Below, one piece after another: positions 1 to 6,206 of a stretch of DNA of 6,853 bases. The DNA is from Methylophilaceae bacterium (GTDB taxonomy: Bacteria; Pseudomonadota; Gammaproteobacteria; Burkholderiales; Methylophilaceae). Location of the stretch: NCBI GenBank assembly GCA_025362115.1, contig JANYIK010000043.1:1-6853 (forward strand), given 5' to 3'. The notes below the pieces were generated by a model. That model saw nothing but the letters and a program-made list of their open reading frames with translations. It searched no databases and was not told the DNA's origin. How positions within the stretch are numbered: position 1 is the stretch's first letter; every line of letters begins with the position of its first letter. A program made the translations under genes and the position numbers.

Positions 1-245
1 GCGTGTTTCAAGCGCTTTTGCAGCGACTTTGAGATTTTAAGCTCGGCGGGAAACAGCACCATGCGCGGATCCGGACTCCACCACATGACAGGATCGCCCT
101 CGCTAAACCAAGGAAAAATGCCTTGGCTATAACCTTGCAGCAAACGCTCTGTACTCAGCTCACCGCCAATCGCCAGCAAACCATTGGGCTGTTGGAGTGT
201 GTGCTCTAAAGGGGGAAATTCTTGATCAGCGGCGAGCGCCAGCAC
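1..245 (-). CDS. aat: Leucyl/phenylalanyl-tRNA-protein transferase, N-terminal part (partial)
   Basis: Aat transfers Leu or Phe from aminoacyl-tRNA to the N-terminal Arg or Lys of proteins, marking them for ClpS/ClpAP degradation (N-end rule); it is cytoplasmic. About 80 codons are visible; the C-terminal part lies beyond base 1. The sequence shows the family's N-terminal signature in order: FPPLEH, QPNGLLAIGGELS, ERLLQGYSQGIFPW, then WWSPDPRMVLFP and the start of the next helix (SLQKRLKH). Start choice: GTG at 243-245 puts eight residues before the conserved FPP, close to the usual Aat N-terminus, with only a weak AGG upstream. The frame stays open back to a TTG at 276-278, directly after the kinase stop codon, so the start is uncertain. 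Same strand as the kinase and no room for a promoter between them, so co-transcription is likely. Family assignment is confident; the start is not. Confidence 0.9.
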   Translation of the reverse strand, partial: MLALAADQEFPPLEHTLQQPNGLLAIGGELSTERLLQGYSQGIFPWFSEGDPVMWWSPDPRMVLFPAELKISKSLQKRLKH

Positions 246-278
246 ATTACCTGTAGGTAGTCGGTAGTAGGCAGCCAA

Positions 279-2408
279 TTAAGTGACTTGCTGGTAAAAC
301 TGCCCTATGGTTTCGAACAGTTCTTGTGGATTGATAGGTTTGGTGATGTGACCATCCATACCAGCATCATAGCAGCGCTGACGCTCTTCTTCGATGGCGT
401 GCGCGGTCAACGCCACGATGGGCAAGTTGAGCTTCAGCTCACGCCGTATCACCTGCGTAGCCTCCAGCCCATCCATATTGGGCATTTGAATATCCATCAA
501 CACCACATCAAAGACATGCGCTAGCGCCAGTATTTCTACCGCCTGCCTACCGTCGTTGGCCACGGTCACGTCAATCCCGGCACGGCTGAGCAGCGTTTTT
601 GCCACCAGCTGATTGACTTGGTTATCCTCTACCAGCAACACACGCATGCCGCTCAGATTTTGCGCCACTTCCTTGGCAGGCTTTGCCAAGTCTATATCTG
701 TGGGCAGCAACAAATGCACGCTAAATGTAAACGTACTGCCTTGACCCGGAGCGCTCATCACATCAATTTTTCCGCCCATCAGCTCCACCAGATCTTTACA
801 GATAGACAGCCCCAAACCCGTGCCGCCGTATTTGCGCGTGACCGAGTTATCCGCCTGAGTGAACGGCTTAAACAAACGCTGTTGCTGCTCTGCGCTAAGG
901 CCAATGCCGGTATCACGCACACAGCACTCCAGATCAACAGTGCCATCGGTTTCTGTCAGTTTTTCGACGCTGACTTCTACGCTTCCGCTTTCTGTAAATT
1001 TGATGGCATTACTCACTAAATTGATCAACACCTGACGCAGACGCGTACTGTCGCCAACCAAGTCGTTAGGCACGTGGCCGCTCACATGAAAACGCAAAGG
1101 CAAGCCTTTGGCATCGGCTGAAATGGCGGTCATCGTCTCCACCTCATGCAATACCTGGTGCAAATGAAAAAGCCGTTGCTCTACGTGCAACTTGCCCGCT
1201 TCTATTTTTGAAAAATCCAATATGTCATTGATGATGTCGAGCAAAGCAACGCCTGCCGTGTGAATCCTGTGTAGATACTCCTTGAGCTTGGGCATAGAGG
1301 TCTCTTCAAGCCCTAGGTAACTCATGCCTATCACAGCGTTCATGGGGGTACGTATCTCGTGCGACATATTGGCAAGAAACTGACTTTTGAGGCGCGCGGT
1401 TTCCTCTGCGCTTTCTTTGGCTTGCTTGAGCGCAGTTTCGGCGTTTCTGCGTGTAGAAATATCGTTAAAAATAATCAGCAGTAAAGATTGCCCGCCTTTT
1501 TCTATACGACGCAATTGCGCTACCACCCACATATCCCAACCGTAAATGGTATGCATGGGGGATTCAAAAACTTGCGACACTCCGGTTCTCATTACCCTGT
1601 CTGCCAGCTCTGGCAGGCCATATTCCTGCCAACTGGTATTGGTGCGATAGCTATGTTGTTGCGCCTGTGCTACTGGCGTATTGAGAATATGGCCAGCAGC
1701 CTCGTTCATCAGCAAGCAGCGACCTGCCTCGTCATACACCGTAATGCCGGAATCAGTATGGTTGACGATGCTCTCGTTCAATTCCAGCAAATCAGCAATA
1801 CGCAGGCTCTGACGCATGGATTCAACCACCACATGATGCACCAGGACCACCGCATGCCGGCTCATCATGAATATATAAAAGCCAATCACCAACCCCAAAG
1901 ACATATGCCCAGGATCGCCACGCGAAAACATTGACACCGTCACCGGCAGCAACGTGGGCAGTAAAAACGCACGATACGCCCGCAACGAACTTGCGTAAGT
2001 AGTGGCTGCCGCAGCAGAAATACCGCACAGCATGATCATGGTGAAAGACTGATACAGAGGGTGGCTCTCCGGCATGAACAACAGCCCAGCCGAACCCCAA
2101 ATAGCTCCCGCCAATGTTGCACCGACGATGAATCGGTTTAACCAACGCCGTGCGTCAGCCACCTCCGGCTTGACGCGATAATAAACGCGGACAGACCAAA
2201 AACGTACACCACTCACCGCCAGCATGGCGCACATCCAAGACAACAACTGCACCGCTGGAAACACTGACCACATCAGCGTAACAAATACCAGCGCCACCCC
2301 CAAGCCCGAGATAATAGACATTTTAGCATGTTCATAAAGCAAGGCTACGCAGCGTGCAAATAACGCAGCTTCGGTGTTGGTAGCGAGCGTGTCTGGCGTA
2401 GAAGACAT
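279..2408 (-). CDS. Membrane-bound hybrid sensor histidine kinase (PAS, HisKA, HATPase, receiver)
   Basis: A 709-residue hybrid kinase that should autophosphorylate on His and pass the phosphate to its own receiver. Residues ~30-190 hold about six hydrophobic segments (roughly 32-50, 53-71, 92-112, 119-138, 146-162, 169-189), so the sensor is an integral membrane domain. A PAS-like domain follows at ~203-325 and a short coiled linker at ~322-345. The H box is NMSHEIRTP with His350. The ATP-binding domain has the N box around Asn463/Asn467, the G1 box DTGIG at 499-503, the F box around 513-516 and the G2 box GGTGLGLS at 528-535. The receiver (~588-705) has acidic Glu594/Asp595, phospho-acceptor Asp639, Thr668 and Lys690, all intact. 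There is no Hpt or DNA-binding output domain, so a separate phosphotransfer partner is expected. The ATG start lacks a clear Shine-Dalgarno, but residues 10-30 (ALFARCVALLYEHAK) resemble the N-terminus of related membrane sensors, which supports it. The signal sensed is unknown. Confidence 0.93.
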   Translation of the reverse strand: MSSTPDTLATNTEAALFARCVALLYEHAKMSIISGLGVALVFVTLMWSVFPAVQLLSWMCAMLAVSGVRFWSVRVYYRVKPEVADARRWLNRFIVGATLAGAIWGSAGLLFMPESHPLYQSFTMIMLCGISAAAATTYASSLRAYRAFLLPTLLPVTVSMFSRGDPGHMSLGLVIGFYIFMMSRHAVVLVHHVVVESMRQSLRIADLLELNESIVNHTDSGITVYDEAGRCLLMNEAAGHILNTPVAQAQQHSYRTNTSWQEYGLPELADRVMRTGVSQVFESPMHTIYGWDMWVVAQLRRIEKGGQSLLLIIFNDISTRRNAETALKQAKESAEETARLKSQFLANMSHEIRTPMNAVIGMSYLGLEETSMPKLKEYLHRIHTAGVALLDIINDILDFSKIEAGKLHVEQRLFHLHQVLHEVETMTAISADAKGLPLRFHVSGHVPNDLVGDSTRLRQVLINLVSNAIKFTESGSVEVSVEKLTETDGTVDLECCVRDTGIGLSAEQQQRLFKPFTQADNSVTRKYGGTGLGLSICKDLVELMGGKIDVMSAPGQGSTFTFSVHLLLPTDIDLAKPAKEVAQNLSGMRVLLVEDNQVNQLVAKTLLSRAGIDVTVANDGRQAVEILALAHVFDVVLMDIQMPNMDGLEATQVIRRELKLNLPIVALTAHAIEEERQRCYDAGMDGHITKPINPQELFETIGQFYQQVT

Positions 2409-2567
2409 AAGGGATAGCAGACGTCAAAGTTGAGGTTAACGCTGAAAATTCTACTCTAAATCACAACAGCCGTTTATCACAATATTCAATTGCGTTTCTT
2501 TTGTAATACTGCTGCAATTTGCGTAGTTGGCACGTTTTTGGTGCAAGCAGAGTAAAATGGCACGCTT
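2409..2567. promoter_or_regulatory. Divergent intergenic region between the kinase and ygiQ
   Basis: These 159 bases separate two divergently transcribed genes and must hold promoters for both. The stretch is AT-rich compared with the flanking genes. I see no strong consensus promoter. The best plus-strand candidate pairs TTGGCA (2527-2532) with TAAAAT (2553-2558), but the 20-base spacer is longer than the usual 17. TTGGCAC and GTGCAA (2527-2546) also form an imperfect inverted repeat around a T-rich centre, and CAATTGCGT / CAATTTGCGT (2487-2495, 2515-2524) are near-direct repeats. Any of these could be regulator sites. Neither gene has a good Shine-Dalgarno here. Confidence 0.4.
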
Positions 2568-4712
2568 ATGCAAATGACTACCCCACTTCACGCCTATCGC
2601 CCGTATTGGGCTAAACGCTTTGGCACCGCGCCATTTTTACCCATGTCGCGAGCCGAGATGGATGAACTCGGCTGGGATTCATGCGATGTGATTCTGGTCA
2701 CCGGCGACGCCTACATAGACCACCCCAGCTTTGGTATGGCATTGGTTGGACGTTTGCTGGAAGCACAGGGATTTCGTGTAGGCATCATCTCGCAGCCGGA
2801 TTGGCAATCTGCCGATCCGTTCCGGCAACTTGGTAGACCCAACCTGTATTTCGGCGTGACGGCGGGCAATATGGATTCGCTGGTGAACCGCTATACCGCA
2901 GACCGCAAGATACGTTCAGACGATGCTTACACGCCGGAAGGTATTGCAGGCAAACGCCCGGATCGCGCCGTGCTAGTGTATTCGCAACGTTGCAAGGAAG
3001 CCTATCCCGATGTGCCGCTGGTCATCGGCAGCATCGAGGCATCACTACGCCGCATCGCACATTACGACTATTGGTCAGACAAAGTACGGCGCTCGGTACT
3101 GGTGGATACCAAAGCTGACATCCTGCTCTACGGCAACGCCGAACGTGCATTAGTTGAGCTGACACACCGCATCGCCAAAGGTGAAATAATTCAAGACATG
3201 AATGACATCCGCGGTACGGCTTTTATGCGTAAGAGCGTGCCGGAAGGTTGGTTGGAGGTCGCTTCCACCAGCATGGATAGGCCGGGGCAGATTGATACGC
3301 CAGTTGATCCTTACGCCATGGAACCGGCGATGGAAAAAACTGGACAATCCTGCGCCTCCACCGCTGCGGATGCCACAGCTAAAGACAGCAACGTCATCCA
3401 AATTATCCGCAAACCCAAAACTGACCGTGCCCATCAAGTAGTCCGTCTTCCCTCTTATGAAGAAGTCGCAAACGACCCCGTGCTCTACGCCCATGCCTCG
3501 CGCGTGCTGCATCTTGAATCCAACCCTGGCAACGCGCGCGCCTTGGTACAGCGCCATGGCAACCGCGACGTGTGGCTGAACCCACCGCCAATCCCGCTCA
3601 CCACCAAAGAGATGGACTTGGTGTATGACCTGCCCTACGCACGGGCACCACACCCCAGCTATGGCAAAGCCAAGCTACCTGCGTGGGAGATGATCCGTTT
3701 CTCGGTTAACATCATGCGCGGCTGTTTTGGCGGCTGTACTTTCTGTTCCATCACCGAACACGAAGGCCGCATCATCCAAAGCCGCTCGGAAGATTCCATC
3801 ATCCGCGAGATCGAAGAAATCCGTGACAAGGTCGAAGGTTTTACCGGCGTAGTATCCGATCTCGGCGGCCCTACTGCCAATATGTACCGCATGGCCTGCA
3901 AGAGCGAGAAAATCGAAAAAGCCTGCCGCAAACTATCTTGTGTCTACCCCGTTATTTGCGAGAATCTCAATACTGACCATACCGCGCTGATTGGCTTGTA
4001 TCGCCGTGCGCGAGCGTTGCCAGGGGTGAAAAAGATACTCATTGGTTCAGGCTTACGCTACGACCTCGCCGTCACTTCGCCAGAATACGTGAAGGAGTTA
4101 GTGCAACATCACGTCGGCGGCTATTTGAAAATTGCGCCAGAACATTCCGAAGAAAACGTGCTATCGAAGATGATGAAGCCCGGCATGGGCTCGTATGATA
4201 AATTCAAGGAAATGTTCGAGCGATTCAGCAAAGAGGCGGGTAAGGAGCAATATCTCATCCCCTACTTCATCGCCGCGCATCCGGGAACGACGGATGAAGA
4301 CATGCTGAACTTAGCGTTGTGGCTCAAAGCCAATAAATTCCGTCTGGATCAAGTGCAAACTTTCACCCCCACACCGATGGCGATGGCCACCGCCATGTAT
4401 CACAGCGGCAAAAACCCGTTGCGCAAGGTCACCAAATCCAGCGAAGATGTGGCGATACCCAAAGCGGGCGGCAAACGCAGGCTGCATAAAGCCTTTATTC
4501 GTTACCACGACCCCAATAACTGGCCTCTGCTCAGAGAAGCGCTGAAAGAAATGGGACGTGCGGATTTGATTGGCAATGGTAAAAAACATTTAGTGCCTAA
4601 TTTTCAACCCGCTGGCACGGGTTTGCCATCTAATAAACGCCGTTTAGGCGAAGTCAAAGTAAGCGCGAGCGGCTTCAAAAAGCCTACGCCACGGCACTAC
4701 GCGGGCAAATAA
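2568..4712 (+). CDS. ygiQ: YgiQ family radical SAM protein (UPF0313)
   Basis: A 714-residue radical SAM enzyme of the YgiQ/UPF0313 family; the reaction and substrate are not established for the family, and it is predicted cytoplasmic. Residues ~1-210 form the family N-terminal domain, with conserved blocks such as DVILVTGDAYIDHPSFG and the IEASLRRIAHYDYW region. Residues ~240-290 are a low-complexity linker that varies in the family. The radical SAM core begins near residue 375, with the iron-sulfur cluster motif CxxxCxxC at Cys386, Cys390 and Cys393 (GCFGGCTFCSITEHEGR). Family blocks SDLGGPTANMY, GGYLKIAPEHSEE and PYFIAAHPGT follow. Length is close to E. coli YgiQ (739 in my recollection). 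The ATG at 2568 is chosen; an ATG two codons later is equally possible, and no Shine-Dalgarno decides. Codons 636-713 are repeated at 5976-6197, so the 3' end may have been acquired with the neighbouring ATPase gene. The gene itself is intact. Confidence 0.95.
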   Translation: MQMTTPLHAYRPYWAKRFGTAPFLPMSRAEMDELGWDSCDVILVTGDAYIDHPSFGMALVGRLLEAQGFRVGIISQPDWQSADPFRQLGRPNLYFGVTAGNMDSLVNRYTADRKIRSDDAYTPEGIAGKRPDRAVLVYSQRCKEAYPDVPLVIGSIEASLRRIAHYDYWSDKVRRSVLVDTKADILLYGNAERALVELTHRIAKGEIIQDMNDIRGTAFMRKSVPEGWLEVASTSMDRPGQIDTPVDPYAMEPAMEKTGQSCASTAADATAKDSNVIQIIRKPKTDRAHQVVRLPSYEEVANDPVLYAHASRVLHLESNPGNARALVQRHGNRDVWLNPPPIPLTTKEMDLVYDLPYARAPHPSYGKAKLPAWEMIRFSVNIMRGCFGGCTFCSITEHEGRIIQSRSEDSIIREIEEIRDKVEGFTGVVSDLGGPTANMYRMACKSEKIEKACRKLSCVYPVICENLNTDHTALIGLYRRARALPGVKKILIGSGLRYDLAVTSPEYVKELVQHHVGGYLKIAPEHSEENVLSKMMKPGMGSYDKFKEMFERFSKEAGKEQYLIPYFIAAHPGTTDEDMLNLALWLKANKFRLDQVQTFTPTPMAMATAMYHSGKNPLRKVTKSSEDVAIPKAGGKRRLHKAFIRYHDPNNWPLLREALKEMGRADLIGNGKKHLVPNFQPAGTGLPSNKRRLGEVKVSASGFKKPTPRHYAGK
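4473..4709 (+). repeat. ygiQ 3'-end repeat, copy A (inside the intact gene)
   Basis: This is the 3' end of the intact ygiQ gene, codons 636 to 714. It is homologous, in the same orientation, to 5976-6197. The first 46 codons (KRRLHKAFIRYHDP onward to FQP) match copy B at 37 amino acids. After a variable patch of 10 versus 8 residues, the RLGEVK and GFKKP-PRH blocks match again. Weaker similarity reaches about four codons further upstream (KAGGKR versus KANKR). The two copies flank the ATPase gene. Confidence 0.9.
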
Positions 4713-4728
4713 TTCCTGATTTTGCTCT

Positions 4729-5919
4729 CTACGCCGTCCCTGCCAGCAAATACACCGCCGCCAGCGGGCTCATCACTTCAATATCGTCGCGTATTTTGTA
4801 GGTGTTCTCCACCGGCGCAATAAGCAATTTTCGCGTAGCGCCCACATCCACAGCCGCAAGATGAAACCCCTTGGAAACCGTAGGTGCGGATGAGCGCTTG
4901 ATTTCCACCACCCAAGTTTCGCCATTTTTCATGGTGAGCACCACGTTCGCCTCGGCACCGTGCGAAGTACGATAAAAGCTAGCCTCCATACCAGGCATCG
5001 CGCTCAATAGCTGCTCGATCACAAAACCTTCCCAGCTTGCTCCCGCCACCGGGTGCGCCAAAATGTTCTCCAGGTCAGGTAATCCGAGCAAGGCATGCAC
5101 CAAACCACTGTCGCGCACATACACCTTGGGCGCACGCACCAGGCGCTTGCCCACGTTGCCATGCCAGGCGGGCAAACGCCGCACCAGCATCAGATCACAC
5201 AGCAGATCAATATACCGTGCTACCGTCTGTCCGGTCACCGCGAGAGAAGCCGCCAACTGCGATTGATTCAGCAACTGGCCTTGCACATGCGCCAGCATCA
5301 TCCACAACCGACGCAGCGTTATGGCGGGAATGCGCGGCCCCAAGGCCGGAATGTCGCGCTCCAGATAAGTCGTAATAAACGCCTCGCGCCAGCGCATACT
5401 GGCGGCAGCGTCATCAGGCAACCAGGAAAGCGGAAACCCGCCGCGCACCCACAAGGCATTGATTTGCGCGCTGGAGGCTGTGGGCAAAAACAATTCGCGC
5501 GCCTGAAACGGGGTTAGCTCCAGCGTGGCAACACGCCCCGCCAAACTCTCGCTGGCTTGTTGCAGCAATGCGCCAGAAGCCGACCCCAGCAATAAAAATT
5601 GGCCTGCGGGCTCACCTTCACGCCGCCGCACATCAATAACCCCACGCAATACAGCAAACAACTCAGGGATACGCTGCACCTCATCCAAAATCACCAAGCG
5701 GTTTTTCTGCGCCAGCAAAAATGCTTCCGGGTCGTCTAACTGGCGCTGCGCAGAGGGGAGCTCCAAATCAAGATACAGGGCGCTTTCAGCACGCGATTGC
5801 AACTCCAGTTGGGCGAGCGTCGTCTTGCCCGCCTGACGCGAGCCAATCAACACAACAGCAGGAAACTGCCGCAACAACAGTGACAACTGCTGCTGCGCAG
5901 CACGAGAATGAGTATTCAT
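4729..5919 (-). CDS. AAA family ATPase with DUF4143 C-terminal domain
   Basis: A 396-residue protein of the widespread AAA_14/DUF4143 ATPase type, whose cellular role is unknown. The ATPase domain has Walker A GSRQAGKT (26-33, Lys32), Walker B LVILDE (75-80, Asp79-Glu80) and a sensor-like LLLGSAS (109-115). TYLERDIPALG (184-194) leads into DUF4143. A winged-helix-like segment at ~215-250 (LAASLAVTGQTVARYIDLL) suggests nucleic-acid contact. The C-terminus holds YVRDSGLVHALLG (267-279), WEGFVIEQL (296-304) and a nuclease-fold-like part with EIKRS at 339-343. There the usual Glu-x-Asp pair reads Glu323-Ala-Asn325, an Asp-to-Asn change. Length is normal for the family. The ATG lies inside one palindrome arm without a clear Shine-Dalgarno; no nearby alternative fits better. 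It converges on ygiQ with 16 bases between stop codons, and the headless ygiQ tail lies just upstream. A lone-gene insertion is likely. Confidence 0.92.
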   Translation of the reverse strand: MNTHSRAAQQQLSLLLRQFPAVVLIGSRQAGKTTLAQLELQSRAESALYLDLELPSAQRQLDDPEAFLLAQKNRLVILDEVQRIPELFAVLRGVIDVRRREGEPAGQFLLLGSASGALLQQASESLAGRVATLELTPFQARELFLPTASSAQINALWVRGGFPLSWLPDDAAASMRWREAFITTYLERDIPALGPRIPAITLRRLWMMLAHVQGQLLNQSQLAASLAVTGQTVARYIDLLCDLMLVRRLPAWHGNVGKRLVRAPKVYVRDSGLVHALLGLPDLENILAHPVAGASWEGFVIEQLLSAMPGMEASFYRTSHGAEANVVLTMKNGETWVVEIKRSSAPTVSKGFHLAAVDVGATRKLLIAPVENTYKIRDDIEVMSPLAAVYLLAGTA

Positions 5920-5962
5920 CCGTGCAATTTAACACATACATAATTAAATTACACGGATGAAT
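5914..5962. repeat. Near-perfect 19-base-arm palindrome over the ATPase start codon
   Basis: The left arm ATTCATCCGTGCAATTTAA (5914-5932) and right arm TTAAATTACACGGATGAAT (5944-5962) are reverse complements except at one base pair. The 11-base centre is AT-rich. The ATPase start codon (5917-5919, read on the minus strand) sits in the left arm; the mirrored ATGAAT in the right arm is followed at once by TAG. The palindrome lies where the ATPase promoter should be, so it could be an operator for self-regulation. It could also be a hairpin in the ATPase leader, or the end of an inserted element. Homology to the ygiQ 3' end begins about four bases outside the right arm. Confidence 0.9.
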
Positions 5963-5966
5963 TAGA

Positions 5967-6200
5967 AAAGCTAACAAACGCAAGCCGCACAAAACCTTTT
6001 TGCGCTACCACGACCCGTCCAACTGGCCGCTGCTGCGCGAGGCGCTAAAAATAATGGGTAGAGCAGATTTGATCGGCAGCGGGAAGAAACATCTGGTGTC
6101 CAGTTTTCAACCGCAAGGCCAATCACAAGGCAAAACTCGGCTGGGCGAGGTCAAACCCAAAGTCGGTGGCTTCAAAAAACCCGCGCCACGGCATTTTTAA
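5967..6200 (+). pseudogene. Headless ygiQ remnant: 3' end only (copy B)
   Basis: This stretch encodes the C-terminal ~75 residues of a YgiQ protein and nothing upstream of them. The frame runs KANKRKPHKTFLRYHDP through NWPLLREALK, MGRADLIG, GKKHLV, RLGEVK and GFKKP to APRHF and a TAA at 6198-6200. An in-frame TGA at 5958-5960, inside the palindrome, blocks it on the left, and no ATG is present. A TTG at 6000 could in principle start a 66-residue peptide, but there is no ribosome site. The radical SAM core and cysteines are absent, so no enzyme activity is possible. No frameshift or stop interrupts the tail, so decay is slight or the break is recent. It ends six bases before the stop codon of the convergent patatin-like gene. 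It may be the original 3' end of the resident ygiQ. Confidence 0.9.
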
Positions 6201-6206
6201 AACCAA

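Larger units (their letters stand above)
4713..5962. mobile_element. Candidate inserted segment carrying the ATPase gene
   Basis: This DNA separates two same-orientation copies of the ygiQ 3' end. It consists almost entirely of one minus-strand ATPase gene and ends on the right in a 19-base-arm palindrome, just outside which the second ygiQ tail begins. The incoming unit may also include copy A (from about 4461), making it about 1.5 kb. No transposase, integrase, terminal inverted repeat at the left end or target-site duplication is visible, so the mechanism is unknown. Calling it an insertion is inference from the broken second ygiQ copy, not from a recognised element type. Confidence 0.35.

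Noticed and set aside
1822..2145. Open frame of 107 codons inside the kinase gene
   Set aside because: It overlaps the conserved membrane-sensor coding region in another frame and has no recognisable family features.
2527..2547. Sigma-54-like promoter (TTGGCACG followed by GTGCA)
   Set aside because: The GG and GC elements are separated by 12 bases, while sigma-54 promoters require 10.
3150..3653. Minus-strand open frame of 167 codons opposite ygiQ
   Set aside because: It lies antisense to a well-supported gene and its protein shows no motif; long antisense frames are common in GC-rich DNA.
4606..4623. Six-base-pair hairpin (AACCCG / CGGGTT) that could be a terminator
   Set aside because: It lies inside the ygiQ coding region, about 90 bases before the stop codon, with no following T-run.
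4713..4728. Left-end partner of the palindrome, or a target-site duplication near the ygiQ stop
   Set aside because: No sequence near the ygiQ stop matches the palindrome arms, and the bases after the two ygiQ stop codons do not match each other.
5786..5992. Minus-strand open frame of 68 codons spanning the palindrome
   Set aside because: It overlaps the Walker A region of the ATPase in another frame and crosses into the ygiQ remnant; no evidence of coding.
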